Shown: piece by piece, positions 35,501 through 44,213 of the stretch
Position numbering within the stretch: the stretch's first letter is position 1
Layout of the letters: the number at the start of each line of letters is the position of its first letter
DNA from: Streptomyces kaniharaensis
GTDB lineage: Bacteria; Actinomycetota; Actinomycetes; Streptomycetales; Streptomycetaceae
Assembly: GCF_009569385.1 (NCBI RefSeq)
Contig: NZ_WBOF01000001.1
Coordinates: 1-64,000, forward strand
Direction: 5' to 3'
DNA: 64,000 nt
Position numbers and translations under genes: made by a program
The notes under the pieces: generated by a model
The model's database searches: none
Seen by the model: the letters and a program-made list of their open reading frames with translations, nothing else
Told to the model about the DNA's origin: nothing

Positions 35501-37494
35501 ACTTCTACCTCCGGCACGACGCCTCCGACGGCTACCGCATCGAACTCCTCAGCCGAGAAGGGCTGTTCGATGACGCGGTGGTCGCCGAACTGCTGCGCCA
35601 GGTGGTGGAGGTCGCCACCGCGTTCGCCGAGGACCGGCCCCCGTTCGGGCTCCCCGCTCCGACGCCACCCGCGCCCGAGGTCGCGCCTGCGGCGCCCGAC
35701 GTCCTCGCCCGGATCCGCGCCGTCGCCGCGCGGCACCCGGACGCACTCGCCGTCATCGGCCCCCAACACGCCCTGACATACGTCGAGTTGGTGCGGGCCT
35801 GCGAACGGGTGGCCGCCGACGTCACCGCGGCCGGGATCGGCCCGGGGGACGTCCTGGAACTGCGCGCCACCCGCACACCCGGCCTGCCCGCCGCCCTGCT
35901 CGGCGCCCGGCAGGCCGGCGCGGCCGTGGCGATCACCGACGCCGGCCTGCCCGGGCCAGCCCTCGCCGAACGGCAGGAACTGCTGCGCCCCAAGGCCGTC
36001 CTGACGGTCGACGGCCTCGCGCCCGGCTCGGCCCATGAGCCGCGCCGACTGCCCGGCATCAGCCACGTCCTGTTCACCTCCGGCACCTCCGGCCGCCCGG
36101 CCGCGGTCGCCGTGCCGCCGACGGCCCTCGCCGCCACCCTGGACTGGTACGGACGCACCTTCGGCCTCGGCCCGCAGGACCGGATCGCCCTCCTCGGCGG
36201 CCTCGGCCACGACCCGCTGCTGCGCGACGTCCTCGCGCCGCTGCTGGCCGGCGGCACCGCGGTCGTCCCACCCGAGTCCGCCTTCACCGCGCCCGACCGG
36301 CTGTTCGCGCTGCTGGACGACGAACGGATCACCGTCCTGCACGCCACTCCCGCCCTCCTGGAACTGATCCTCTCCGGCCGCCCCGCCCACGCCACCGCCC
36401 GCCTGCCGCACCTGCGCCTGGTCGTCAGCGGCGGCGCCCCGCTCACCGCGGGCCTGGTCCGCTCGCTGCGCACCGTCACGGCGGCGCCCGTGGTGAACGC
36501 CTACGGCGCCACCGAGACCCCCCAGCTCGCCTCCGTCTGGCAGCTCGCCGCCGGGCAACTTCCACCCGCCGGACTGCCGGACACGGCCGAACTGCCCGTC
36601 GGCACCGGCGCCGGGGCCTCCGACCTGCTGGTGCTGCGCCCGGACGGGACGCCCGCGCCGGTGGGCCACACCGGGGAGGTCGTCGTCAGGTCACCGCACC
36701 TCGCCGCGGGGTACCTCGACGCCGCCGGCCGGAGCGACCGCTTCGACGCCGCGGCGGGCACCTACCGCACCGGCGACCGGGGCAGGCGCGACCCGTCCGG
36801 CGCCGTCGTCCTGCACGGCCGGCTCGACCGCCAACTGTCCGTCAACGGCTACCGTCTCGACCCCGAACAGGTCGAACGCGCGGCCCTGGACCACCCCGCG
36901 GTCCGGCGGGCCGTCGCCGGGCTGACCCCGACCGCCGCCGGGCCGGTGCTGTCGCTGTCCGTCCGCACGGCGCCCGGCGCGACAACCCCGGACAGCGCCG
37001 ACCTCCGCTCCCACCTGCGCCGCCTGCTGCCCCGGTACGCCGTCCCCACCGAGATCCGCGTCACCACCGGCGAGGCCCCCGGCGACCGGTCCGACCGCTC
37101 GAAGGCCGCCGGGGCAGCGGCCCCCGCGCCGGCCCCGGGCACCCCGCAGGACGGACAGCTCGCCGCCCAACTCGCCGGACTGGTACGGGAGATCGTCGGC
37201 CTCGACCTCCCGCCGGCGGACAACTTCTTCGACGCCGGGCTGAACTCGATGGCCGTGGTACGGCTGCACGCGCTGCTGTGCGAGCGGCTGGCCACCGCCT
37301 TCCCGGTGACCGCGATGTTCGAGCATCCGAACCTCCTCGCGCTGGCCCGGTTCCTCTCCGGCGAGGCCCGCACCGCCCCGCCGCCGGCCCTCCGCGGCGG
37401 ACCCCCCGGCTCCCCCGCCTCGCCCGTTCGCGAGGCCGAACAGCGCCTGCAGTTGCGCCGGCGCATCCGACACGACCTTCGAAGGCAGGTATGA
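32551..37494 (+). CDS. Nonribosomal peptide synthetase, A-T-C-A-T
   Basis: This 1647-residue protein has A1 (about 25-505) with LFTSGSTGTPKAV, and the specificity residues D209, V210, W213, H252, F276, S278, L301, I309, D310 plus Lys read DVWHFSLIDK, nearly the EntF code: serine. T1 carries Ser552 (LGGHSL). The C domain (about 610-1035) has HHLVADQ at 736-742, with Gln where Gly is usual. A2 (about 1055-1510) is aberrant: the A4 region reads LLGGLGHDPLLRDVLAPL, the usual specificity pocket is not readable, and the last motif with catalytic Lys is degenerate. T2 carries Ser1566 (GLNSM). There is no thioesterase, so the chain passes on, probably to the PKS that starts with an ATGA overlap. A charged C-terminal tail could dock to it. 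Confidence 0.94.
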   Translation: MTDGTSVLRGPRVPHRAPYGIPGLVRDQRLRTPDAVACSDPHRSLTYTELDLLSDAAAAAVLRATGGRRGAVAVRMPRQTDLLVALLGILKAGCHYVPIATDEPAERVAAMVDTVRPLCTVVAQRQEALAPDGAPAVTVPRTPPADASPLREVAPDDPVYALFTSGSTGTPKAVLVGAAALANRILWMSGRFGLDGRDRVLQKTPSTFDVAGWEFFLPVVTGARCVFAPPDAHYDPQALGRVVDDEGITVCHFVPTVLDAHLRLTDAHHPSLRLVFCSGEPLPPALAARCAERFAARLHNLYGPTEAGIDVTHWPVPRGLTADGEVLIGAPIDNVDLRVLGPGGEPVPDGEPGELWIGGVQVALGYVGRPDLTEAAFAVRDGRRWYRTGDLVRAEGGLLRHLGRTDAQLKIRGVRIEPAEVEAALTTHPAVGAAAVVAVRPPGGAAPELVAVAVRTRGRAGADHEILAHVADRLPRAFVPHTLRWVERLPLTSSGKADRRRIGTETARWWASAVAGPDEPLDELARVWWEVLAVPADRRREDVGFLSLGGHSLAALTLLARVAQLYRIEVPLPLLLLENLTLAGLRTLVARTPRGPRRPASAAPADHSPLTPVQEPLWLLNRALADDSGNNVVGALRISAAVDGEALRAAARDVVERHDLLRAAVQATSGVPRWSYAPHADPPITTRTLTRPFDEAAVRGFVAEIATRAVPLDRPPLLNLGLLHGPGEALLVLSLHHLVADQHALELVAGDLAAAYTARAAGLAPEWPPAPSFAAFAHERADTAGSARWHDDLAYWERLLRDAPARTPLPFRLTGPAAPTLAGRRATAVLGADLSAAVDALLIRTGHTRATYVLACVTAVLAAWTGEESVAVGVPVSRRLHPEEPELVGPVLTTVPLWLDAGKYRDRDELLDHVRERSLEALGHATPTFQAIVRRLGLPPSPRDNPLFQVWVNDLSRVGPAPGFAGTPARWVDAAPPAALFDLNFYLRHDASDGYRIELLSREGLFDDAVVAELLRQVVEVATAFAEDRPPFGLPAPTPPAPEVAPAAPDVLARIRAVAARHPDALAVIGPQHALTYVELVRACERVAADVTAAGIGPGDVLELRATRTPGLPAALLGARQAGAAVAITDAGLPGPALAERQELLRPKAVLTVDGLAPGSAHEPRRLPGISHVLFTSGTSGRPAAVAVPPTALAATLDWYGRTFGLGPQDRIALLGGLGHDPLLRDVLAPLLAGGTAVVPPESAFTAPDRLFALLDDERITVLHATPALLELILSGRPAHATARLPHLRLVVSGGAPLTAGLVRSLRTVTAAPVVNAYGATETPQLASVWQLAAGQLPPAGLPDTAELPVGTGAGASDLLVLRPDGTPAPVGHTGEVVVRSPHLAAGYLDAAGRSDRFDAAAGTYRTGDRGRRDPSGAVVLHGRLDRQLSVNGYRLDPEQVERAALDHPAVRRAVAGLTPTAAGPVLSLSVRTAPGATTPDSADLRSHLRRLLPRYAVPTEIRVTTGEAPGDRSDRSKAAGAAAPAPAPGTPQDGQLAAQLAGLVREIVGLDLPPADNFFDAGLNSMAVVRLHALLCERLATAFPVTAMFEHPNLLALARFLSGEARTAPPPALRGGPPGSPASPVREAEQRLQLRRRIRHDLRRQV

Positions 37495-40400
37495 GCGACC
37501 AGACCAGGCACGAACCCGTCGCCGTCGTGGGGATGGCGGGCCGATTCCCCGGAGCCCTCGACATCGGCGGGTTCTGGGCCAACCTCCGCGGCGGTGTCGA
37601 GTCCATCCGCTTCCCCTCCGACGAGGAGCTGCTCACGGCCGGCGTCCCGGCCCGGGCGCTCGCCGACCCGCGGTACGTCAAGGCCGTCGCGACCGTGCCG
37701 GAGATCGACGGCTTCGACGCCGAGCTGTTCGGGCTCACCCCGCGCGAGGCGCGGATCTGCGACCCGCAGATCCGGCTCTTCCTGGAGTGCGCCCACGCGG
37801 CGCTGGAGGACGCCGGTTACGACGCCGAACGGCTCGCGGACGTGGGTGTGTTCGGATCGGCCGGGACGGGCCGCTACCTCGACATCGTCCGGCGCAGCGA
37901 GGGCCTCGCCGGGTACGACCGCGCCGGGATGTCGCTGAACAGCTGGAACTCCACCGACTACCTGGCCCCGCTGGTCTCGTACAAGCTCGGCCTGCACGGC
38001 CCCAGCCTGGCGGTCGCGTCGGCCTGTTCGAGCCCGCTGGTGGCGCTGCACCTGGCCGCGGCCGCGCTGCGGGCGGGCGAGTGCGAACTCGCCCTGGTCG
38101 GCGGGGCGGAGGTCGAGCTGCCGCTGAACCACGGCTACTGGTGGGAGGCCGGCGGGGCGCACAGCCGGGACGGGCACTGCCGGCCGTTCGACCGGGCCGC
38201 CACGGGCACGGTGTTCGGCTCCGGGGCCGCGGTGGTGGCGCTCAAGCGGCTCTCGGACGCGGTCGCCGACCGCGACCACGTCCGGGCGGTGATCCGCGCG
38301 ACGGCCGTCACCAACGACGGCTCCGCCAGGGCCGGTTTCGCCGCACCGAGCGTCTCCGGGCAGTCGGCGGCGATCGCCGAGGCGATGATGCTGGCCGGTG
38401 TGGCGCCGCGGGACGTGGCCGTGGTGGAGGCGCACGCCGCCGGCACCGTCCTCGGCGATCCGATCGAGGTGGCCGCCCTCGCCTCGGCGTACCGCTACCT
38501 GGGCGCCCGCGGGACCGGCGGCACCGTCCTGACCTCGGTCAAGGGCAACATCGGCCACCTCGGGCACGCCTCCGGGATGGCCTCGCTGATCAAGGTGGTG
38601 CTGTCCCTGGAGAACGAGACCGTCCCGCTCACCGCCGGCTTCCGGGAGGCCAACCCGGAGCTGGCGATCGACGACTCGCCGTTCGAGCTGCCGACCGGTC
38701 CGACGCCGTGGGCGCGCCGCGCGGAGCGGACCCGCGTCGCCGCCGTCAACTCCTATGGCGTGGGCGGCACCAACGCGCACGTCATCGTCGAGGAGGCGCC
38801 CGCGCCAGCACCGGTGCCCTCCGCCGAGGACCGGCCGCGGATCGTCGTGTGGTCGGCGCACACGCCCGAGGCGGCGGGGCGCTACCGCGAGCGGCTGGCC
38901 GAGCACTTCGCCTCCGGCACGCGGGACTTCACGGCGAGCGTCGCCACCCTGCAGCACGGCCGCACGCCTCACCCCTACCGCGGCGCGGTGGTCGCGGCGG
39001 GGGCACGGGAGACGACCGCGCTGCTGCGCGACCCGCAGGCGGCCGGCCTGCTCACCGCACCGGTCGGCGTCCCGGACAGCCGGATCGTGCTGCTCTTCCC
39101 CGGCACGGGGCTCCAGCACACGGGCATGGCCCTCGACCTCTACGAGCGAACTCCCGCCTACGCCACCGCCTTCGACGAGTGCATCGACCTCTTCGAGGCC
39201 CACGGGGTGCCGCTGGGCCGGCTCTGGCGGGAGGCCGGCCCCGCCGAGCTCCACGCCCCGGACGTCGCCCAGCCGCTGCTGTTCGCCGTGGAGCACTCGC
39301 TGGCCCGCGCCTGGCAGGCGTGGGGCATCCGGCCCGGCGCCGTCGTGGGACACAGCCTCGGCGAGCTCGCCGCGGCCGAGGCCGCGGGCGTGCTGACCCC
39401 GGAGGACGCCGTCCGGGCGGTGCTGGCCCGGGCGCGGGCGCTCGCCGGCACGCCGGCCGGCGGCATGCTCGCCGTCGCGGCGTCCGCGGCGGAGGTCGCC
39501 CCGCTGCTGCCCGAGGAGGTGCACGTCTCCGTCGTCAACGGCCCCCGCATGGTGGTGGTCGCGGGCCCGCGCGACGCCATGGCCGAGGCCGAGGCCGCGC
39601 TGCGGCGGGCGGGACTGAACGTCCGCCCGGTGCCGTTCACCCGTGCCTCCCATGTGCCGCTCGCCGCGCCGGCGGTGCCGCTGTTCGAGGAGGCCCTGCG
39701 CGGGCTACGGCTGGCTCCGCCTGCCCTCGACCTCTACTCGTCGGCGGCCGGTGGCCTCGTCACCGCCGCCGAGGCCACCGATCCGGCCTTCTGGGCGCGG
39801 CAGTTGGTCCAGCCGGTGCGGTTCGCGGACGCGGTGGACGCGCTCACCGCCACCAAGACGCGGCAGCTGATGATCGAGGCCGGGCCCGGCCGGGCCCTCA
39901 CCTCCGCCCTGCGACAGCACCCGGCGGTGATCGCGGACCGCCACCGGGTGCTGCCGACCCTGGCCCAGCGCCGCACCGAGCCGCTGGCCGACGTGCACGC
40001 GGCGCTCACCGCGATCGCCGGCGTGTGGACGGAGGGCCACGCCATCGACTGGGCGGAGGTCGAGGACCTGTCGGGCGCCGGCCGGGTGCCCGTCCCCGGC
40101 TACCCCTACGAGCGCCGCCGGTACTGGGCCGACGCCGCCCCTGCCGACGACCACGAGCAGGACCACGACCACGGCACCGCCGCCGGCTCGCCGTTCGCCC
40201 TGCCGGGCTGGCGGGAGCGGCCCCGCGACCCGGGGCCGACCACAGCCGAGCCGGCGCGCACAGCGGTGGCCGTGCTCCCGCCGGACGAGGCCTCGGCGCG
40301 CCGGGTCACGGTCGCGCTGCGGGAAGCCGGCCTGCGGGTCGTCCCCCTGACGCCGGGAGAGGCGTACGAGGAACGCGAGGACGGCTTCGTCGTCCGCGTC

Positions 40401-41762
40401 GGCCAGGCGCGGGACCTCGCCCGTGTCCTCCGTACCCTGCGGGAGCGTGGCGTGGTACCCGGCCTGCTCGTCCACGCCGCCACTGTCGGCCTGCCCGAGG
40501 GCGCGCAGCTGCCCGAGCAGCTCACGACGGGCTACGCCGCCGTGTCCGAGCTGCTGCGCCAGGCCGGTGAGGCGGGCCCCCGGCCCGAACTGCTCGTCCT
40601 CACCGAACAGGCCGTGGACGTCAGCGGCCAGGACCCGCTGCGGCCGGGCCACGCCGCGCTGACCGCGCTGGTGCGGCCCGCCGCGGACGGTGACGGCGGC
40701 ACCCGCCTGATCGACCTCGGCCCCACCGTTTCCGACAGGGACCTTGCAGCTGAACTCCGGTGCGACGACGACCGGTTGGTCGCGCTGCGTGGAGGCCGCC
40801 GCTGGGTGCCGGCGGAGCACGCGCTGGCGGTGGCCCCGGCCCCGGGCTCCGCGCTGCGCCCCGCCGGGACGTACCTGATCACCGGCGGCACGGGCCGTCT
40901 CGGCGGCACGCTGGCCAGGGCGCTGGCCGCCACCGGAATGCGGCCCGTGCTCGTGCTGCTCGGCCGGAAGGCGGCGGCGAAGCCCGAGCTGCTCGCCGAG
41001 CTGGAGGCGCTCGGCGCCACCGTCGAGCTCGCCGCCTGCGACGTGACGGACCGGCAGGCGCTCTCGACGCTGCTCGACGACGTCACCAGCCGACACGGCA
41101 CGGTCCACGGAGTCCTCCACGTCGCGGGGCCCGACAGCCCTGCCGCCGATGTCTTCGGCCCCCGGGTGTTCGGCCTGGCGGCCCTGGCCCGGGCCTTCGC
41201 GAGCCGGCCGCCTCTCGACCTGTTCGTGACCGTCACCGGGCACCCGGCCCCACCGGACGACCCCGACCGCGCCGCCGCCGACGCCGTCCTCACCGCCCTG
41301 GCCGCCACCGGCGCCCCGGCGGCGGCCCGAACCCTCACCGTCGCCTGGCCGCGACCGGGGCAGCCTGACGACCCGGCCACTGCGCAGCGCGGCGCCGCGC
41401 TGCTGCTGGACCTGCTGCACGCACACACGCCGAGCAAGGTGATGATCCGTCAACTGACCGACTGGAGCGCCAAGTCGGCGGCCGAGTCCGTCCCGCCCGA
41501 CCGGCAGCCCGAAGCCGCCGAGGCCGGGCCGCAGGGCACGGACACCATGGGCCGGCTGCACGAGCTGTGGACGGGCCTGCTGGGCTGGCCCGAGATCGCC
41601 CACGACGCGGACTTCTTCGACCTGGGCGGCAACTCCCTCACCGCGGTGGAGCTGGTCACCCGCATCCACCACGAGTTCGGCGTCGATCTCGACATCGCCG
41701 CCCTCTTCGACTACCCCACCCTGGACGCCCTGGCGGACCAGATCGACCGGCGGAAGGTGTAG
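37491..41762 (+). CDS. Type I polyketide synthase, KS-AT-KR(inactive)-ACP
   Basis: This 1423-residue module probably adds one two-carbon unit. KS has active Cys179 (SACSSP) and His315 (EAHAAGT in place of EAHGTGT), and the late His lies in KGNIGHLGHASG. AT has H621-Ser622 (GHSLGE) and RASH at 718-721, which is closer to the YASH of methylmalonyl-type ATs than to HAFH, but is atypical. The KR has an NADPH-binding motif GGTGRLG at 1132, but the catalytic Ser-Tyr-Asn region reads LFVTVTGHPAPP and RAAADAVL, so the triad is lost and the beta-keto group likely stays. ACP Ser1382 (GGNSL). It overlaps the NRPS by ATGA. No thioesterase domain is present. Confidence 0.93.
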   Translation: MSDQTRHEPVAVVGMAGRFPGALDIGGFWANLRGGVESIRFPSDEELLTAGVPARALADPRYVKAVATVPEIDGFDAELFGLTPREARICDPQIRLFLECAHAALEDAGYDAERLADVGVFGSAGTGRYLDIVRRSEGLAGYDRAGMSLNSWNSTDYLAPLVSYKLGLHGPSLAVASACSSPLVALHLAAAALRAGECELALVGGAEVELPLNHGYWWEAGGAHSRDGHCRPFDRAATGTVFGSGAAVVALKRLSDAVADRDHVRAVIRATAVTNDGSARAGFAAPSVSGQSAAIAEAMMLAGVAPRDVAVVEAHAAGTVLGDPIEVAALASAYRYLGARGTGGTVLTSVKGNIGHLGHASGMASLIKVVLSLENETVPLTAGFREANPELAIDDSPFELPTGPTPWARRAERTRVAAVNSYGVGGTNAHVIVEEAPAPAPVPSAEDRPRIVVWSAHTPEAAGRYRERLAEHFASGTRDFTASVATLQHGRTPHPYRGAVVAAGARETTALLRDPQAAGLLTAPVGVPDSRIVLLFPGTGLQHTGMALDLYERTPAYATAFDECIDLFEAHGVPLGRLWREAGPAELHAPDVAQPLLFAVEHSLARAWQAWGIRPGAVVGHSLGELAAAEAAGVLTPEDAVRAVLARARALAGTPAGGMLAVAASAAEVAPLLPEEVHVSVVNGPRMVVVAGPRDAMAEAEAALRRAGLNVRPVPFTRASHVPLAAPAVPLFEEALRGLRLAPPALDLYSSAAGGLVTAAEATDPAFWARQLVQPVRFADAVDALTATKTRQLMIEAGPGRALTSALRQHPAVIADRHRVLPTLAQRRTEPLADVHAALTAIAGVWTEGHAIDWAEVEDLSGAGRVPVPGYPYERRRYWADAAPADDHEQDHDHGTAAGSPFALPGWRERPRDPGPTTAEPARTAVAVLPPDEASARRVTVALREAGLRVVPLTPGEAYEEREDGFVVRVGQARDLARVLRTLRERGVVPGLLVHAATVGLPEGAQLPEQLTTGYAAVSELLRQAGEAGPRPELLVLTEQAVDVSGQDPLRPGHAALTALVRPAADGDGGTRLIDLGPTVSDRDLAAELRCDDDRLVALRGGRRWVPAEHALAVAPAPGSALRPAGTYLITGGTGRLGGTLARALAATGMRPVLVLLGRKAAAKPELLAELEALGATVELAACDVTDRQALSTLLDDVTSRHGTVHGVLHVAGPDSPAADVFGPRVFGLAALARAFASRPPLDLFVTVTGHPAPPDDPDRAAADAVLTALAATGAPAAARTLTVAWPRPGQPDDPATAQRGAALLLDLLHAHTPSKVMIRQLTDWSAKSAAESVPPDRQPEAAEAGPQGTDTMGRLHELWTGLLGWPEIAHDADFFDLGGNSLTAVELVTRIHHEFGVDLDIAALFDYPTLDALADQIDRRKV

Positions 41763-44105
41763 ATGACCAGATCCGAGGAGTCGCACCTGGTCCCGTTGGG
41801 CACCACGGGCTGGGCCGTGTGGCGCGACGTCGTCCTGCGCAGCACCGGGTTTCCGGCCGACACCGTGCGGCCGCTGGCGGACCCGGCGCTGGCCGCCGCG
41901 GCCGACGCCGTGGAAGACACCGCCGTGGACGCCGTGGAAGCCGTGGACGCCTACCGCGCGGAGTACGCGAGGGCCGCGGAGCGCCTGTCCGCGGCGGTCC
42001 GCGAGGCCGCGCGGACGCCGCGCTTCCGGGAGGCCGTCGCCTGGCAGAACCCGAAGCTGCTGCGGCTGTGCCTGGACAAGCTCGCGGCCGGCGAGCCCCG
42101 CAACGTCCGGGGGCGCAACCACGAGCTCACGGTGGCCGGCTACCTCCAGCGCTACGGCCTGAAGAACGACACCATCGGCTTCGTCGGCCCGGTCGGCTGG
42201 GCCCGCTGGACGGGCGACGGCGCGCCGGTGGCGACGGAGGTCGGCCCGGGGTTCCTGGCCCGGCGCACGGTGTACTTCGAGATCTGGGCGATCGACGCCG
42301 TCGCGCGGGCGCTGTCGGACGATCCGCGGGTCCGGCCCTGGCTGGCGCCGCGGCTGTTCGCGGCCCACCGCCTGGCGGGGTCGGCCCTGCTGCTGCCGGG
42401 GCGGGACCCGGTGCCGCTCACGCCCGCCGAGAGCGAGCTGCTCGCGCTGGTGAACGGGGTCCGCTCGGTGCGGGCGATCGCCGACGAGCTGGCCTGGTCC
42501 GAGTTCCCCGAACTCGGTGACCCAACAGCGGTGTTGGCGGCCGTCGAGAGCCTGGTGGAGCGGCAGCTGCTCCGGCTCGACCTGGTCGGCACGATCGAGG
42601 CACATCCGGAGCGGACGCTCATCGCCCGGCTGGAGCTGATCCCCGACCCGGAGGTCCGCGCGCATGCGATCGCCATGGTGGACCGGCTCGTGGCCGCTCG
42701 CGACGAGGTCGCCGCGGCCGCGGGGGACGACGTGGCGCTGGAGGCGGCGATGGCGCGCCTGGGCGCGTGCTTCGAGGAGATCACCGGTGTCGGCGGCGAG
42801 CGCCGCCCGGGCCAGACCTACGCCGGCCGGACGCTGGTCTACGAGGACACCGTCCGCGACGTGCGGGTGGCGCTCGGGCCGGCGCTGCGGGAGCAGCTCG
42901 CGGGCCCGCTGACGCTGCTGCTGGACAGCGGGCGTTGGCTGGTCGCGGAGATCGGCCAGGAGTACGAGCGCTACCTGACGGAGGTGTACGAGCGCCGGGT
43001 CGCCCAGACCGGCGGCCCGCAGGTGCCGCTGGCCTCGATCCTGAGCCTGGTGACCCCTCAGCTGTACTTCAACGTCCGGAGCCTGTCAAAGCCGGTCCGC
43101 CGGGCGGTCGACGAGTTCCAGCGGCGGTGGGCGGACGTCCTGCGGCTGCCGCCGGACGCCCGTCATGTGACGCTGCGCAGCGCGGACATCGCCGGGCGGG
43201 TGGCCGAGCTGTTCCCGCCGCGCCCGCTGCCGTGGCCGACCGCCGTACACCACTCGCCGGACTTCATGCTCGCCGCCGCGGACGAGGCGGCGGTCGATCG
43301 GGGCGAATTCCTGCTCGTGCTGGGCGAGTTGCACCTGTCGTTCAACACCATGGAGAGCCGGGTCTTCGTCGAGCAGCACGACGATCCGCCGTCGATGCTG
43401 GCCGCCGCCGAGGCGGACCTGGGCCGGCGCCGGATCTACGGGATCACCTCCCGGGACGTGCCCGGGGTGAGTTCGCGGGTGGCACCACCGTCGGCGCTGC
43501 TCTCCCCCGGGTACACGTACTGGACGATGCATCCCGAGGCCGTGACGCCGCCCGCGCCGATCATTCCGGCGGCCGATCTGGTCGTGGACCGGGAGGGCGA
43601 GCGGCTGGTGGTCCGCTCGCGGAGCGGGGACTTCGAGGCGCCGCTGGCCCACGTGGTGGGCGAGCCGCTGGCGGCCGCGGCGATCAACGCGTTCAAGCCG
43701 GTCGCGCGGGGCAGCCACAGCCCGCGGATCACCGTCGACCGGCTGGTGGTCGCCCGCGAGTCGTGGACCTTCCCGGCCGGCGAACTCGCCTGGGCCGCGG
43801 TGCGGTCGGAGCCGGACCGCTTCCTCGCCGCCCGGCGCTGGCGGCTGGCGCACGGCCTGCCCGAGCGCGCGTTCTACAAGGTGCCCGTGGAGGACAAGCC
43901 CGCGTTCGTGGACTTCACCAGCCTGGTGCTGGTCAACACGCTCGCCAAGGCCGTCCGCCGTTCGGCCGAGCAGGAGAACGGCGCGGTCACACTCACCGAG
44001 ATGCTGCCGGACGCGGACGGGCTGTGGCTGCGCGACGCGGAAGGGGCCCGGTACACCTCCGAGTTCCGCGTCCTCGCCGTCGATCTCCCGGCCCGGGATC
44101 TCTGA
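41763..44105 (+). CDS. LanB-type (lantibiotic dehydratase) protein without elimination domain
   Basis: This 780-residue protein belongs to the lantibiotic dehydratase N-terminal family, whose enzymes use aminoacyl-tRNA: classic LanB attaches glutamate from Glu-tRNA to Ser/Thr of a precursor peptide, and PEARLs add an amino acid to a peptide C-terminus. Recognisable are FREAVAWQNPKL, RYGLKNDTIGFVGPVGWARW, YAGRTLVYEDTVRDV and PRITVDRLVVARESWTF. The family's elimination (SpaB_C-type) domain, which would bring it to about 1000 residues, is missing, as in split LanB and PEARL proteins. No separate elimination protein and no precursor peptide of RiPP type is seen nearby. It starts right after the PKS stop, with no gap, so it is part of the assembly-line operon. 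Its substrate may be a carrier-bound or free nonribosomal intermediate. Confidence 0.88.
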   Translation: MTRSEESHLVPLGTTGWAVWRDVVLRSTGFPADTVRPLADPALAAAADAVEDTAVDAVEAVDAYRAEYARAAERLSAAVREAARTPRFREAVAWQNPKLLRLCLDKLAAGEPRNVRGRNHELTVAGYLQRYGLKNDTIGFVGPVGWARWTGDGAPVATEVGPGFLARRTVYFEIWAIDAVARALSDDPRVRPWLAPRLFAAHRLAGSALLLPGRDPVPLTPAESELLALVNGVRSVRAIADELAWSEFPELGDPTAVLAAVESLVERQLLRLDLVGTIEAHPERTLIARLELIPDPEVRAHAIAMVDRLVAARDEVAAAAGDDVALEAAMARLGACFEEITGVGGERRPGQTYAGRTLVYEDTVRDVRVALGPALREQLAGPLTLLLDSGRWLVAEIGQEYERYLTEVYERRVAQTGGPQVPLASILSLVTPQLYFNVRSLSKPVRRAVDEFQRRWADVLRLPPDARHVTLRSADIAGRVAELFPPRPLPWPTAVHHSPDFMLAAADEAAVDRGEFLLVLGELHLSFNTMESRVFVEQHDDPPSMLAAAEADLGRRRIYGITSRDVPGVSSRVAPPSALLSPGYTYWTMHPEAVTPPAPIIPAADLVVDREGERLVVRSRSGDFEAPLAHVVGEPLAAAAINAFKPVARGSHSPRITVDRLVVARESWTFPAGELAWAAVRSEPDRFLAARRWRLAHGLPERAFYKVPVEDKPAFVDFTSLVLVNTLAKAVRRSAEQENGAVTLTEMLPDADGLWLRDAEGARYTSEFRVLAVDLPARDL

Positions 44106-44115
44106 CCCGCGGGGT

Positions 44116-44141
44116 GTCCATCCGGGCGGCCCCCGTTCGTC
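44116..44141 (+). promoter_or_regulatory. Cluster promoter copy 3 (ECF-type)
   Basis: TGTCCATCC begins just before the GTCCA block at 44116, and CGTTCGTCG starts at 44134, exactly 18 bases on. It drives the VOC/ATP-grasp/MDR unit that begins 73 bases downstream. Confidence 0.78.
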
Positions 44142-44213
44142 GTGGGGGTGGTCCGCCCTCCGGGGTGGCCGCGGCAACACCCGTACGAGAGCACGAGAGC
44201 TGAGGAGCAGCAC

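Noticed and set aside
33745..36669. 974-residue minus-strand open frame inside the NRPS gene
   Set aside because: It is Gly/Arg/Val-rich shadow sequence opposite an unmistakable NRPS.
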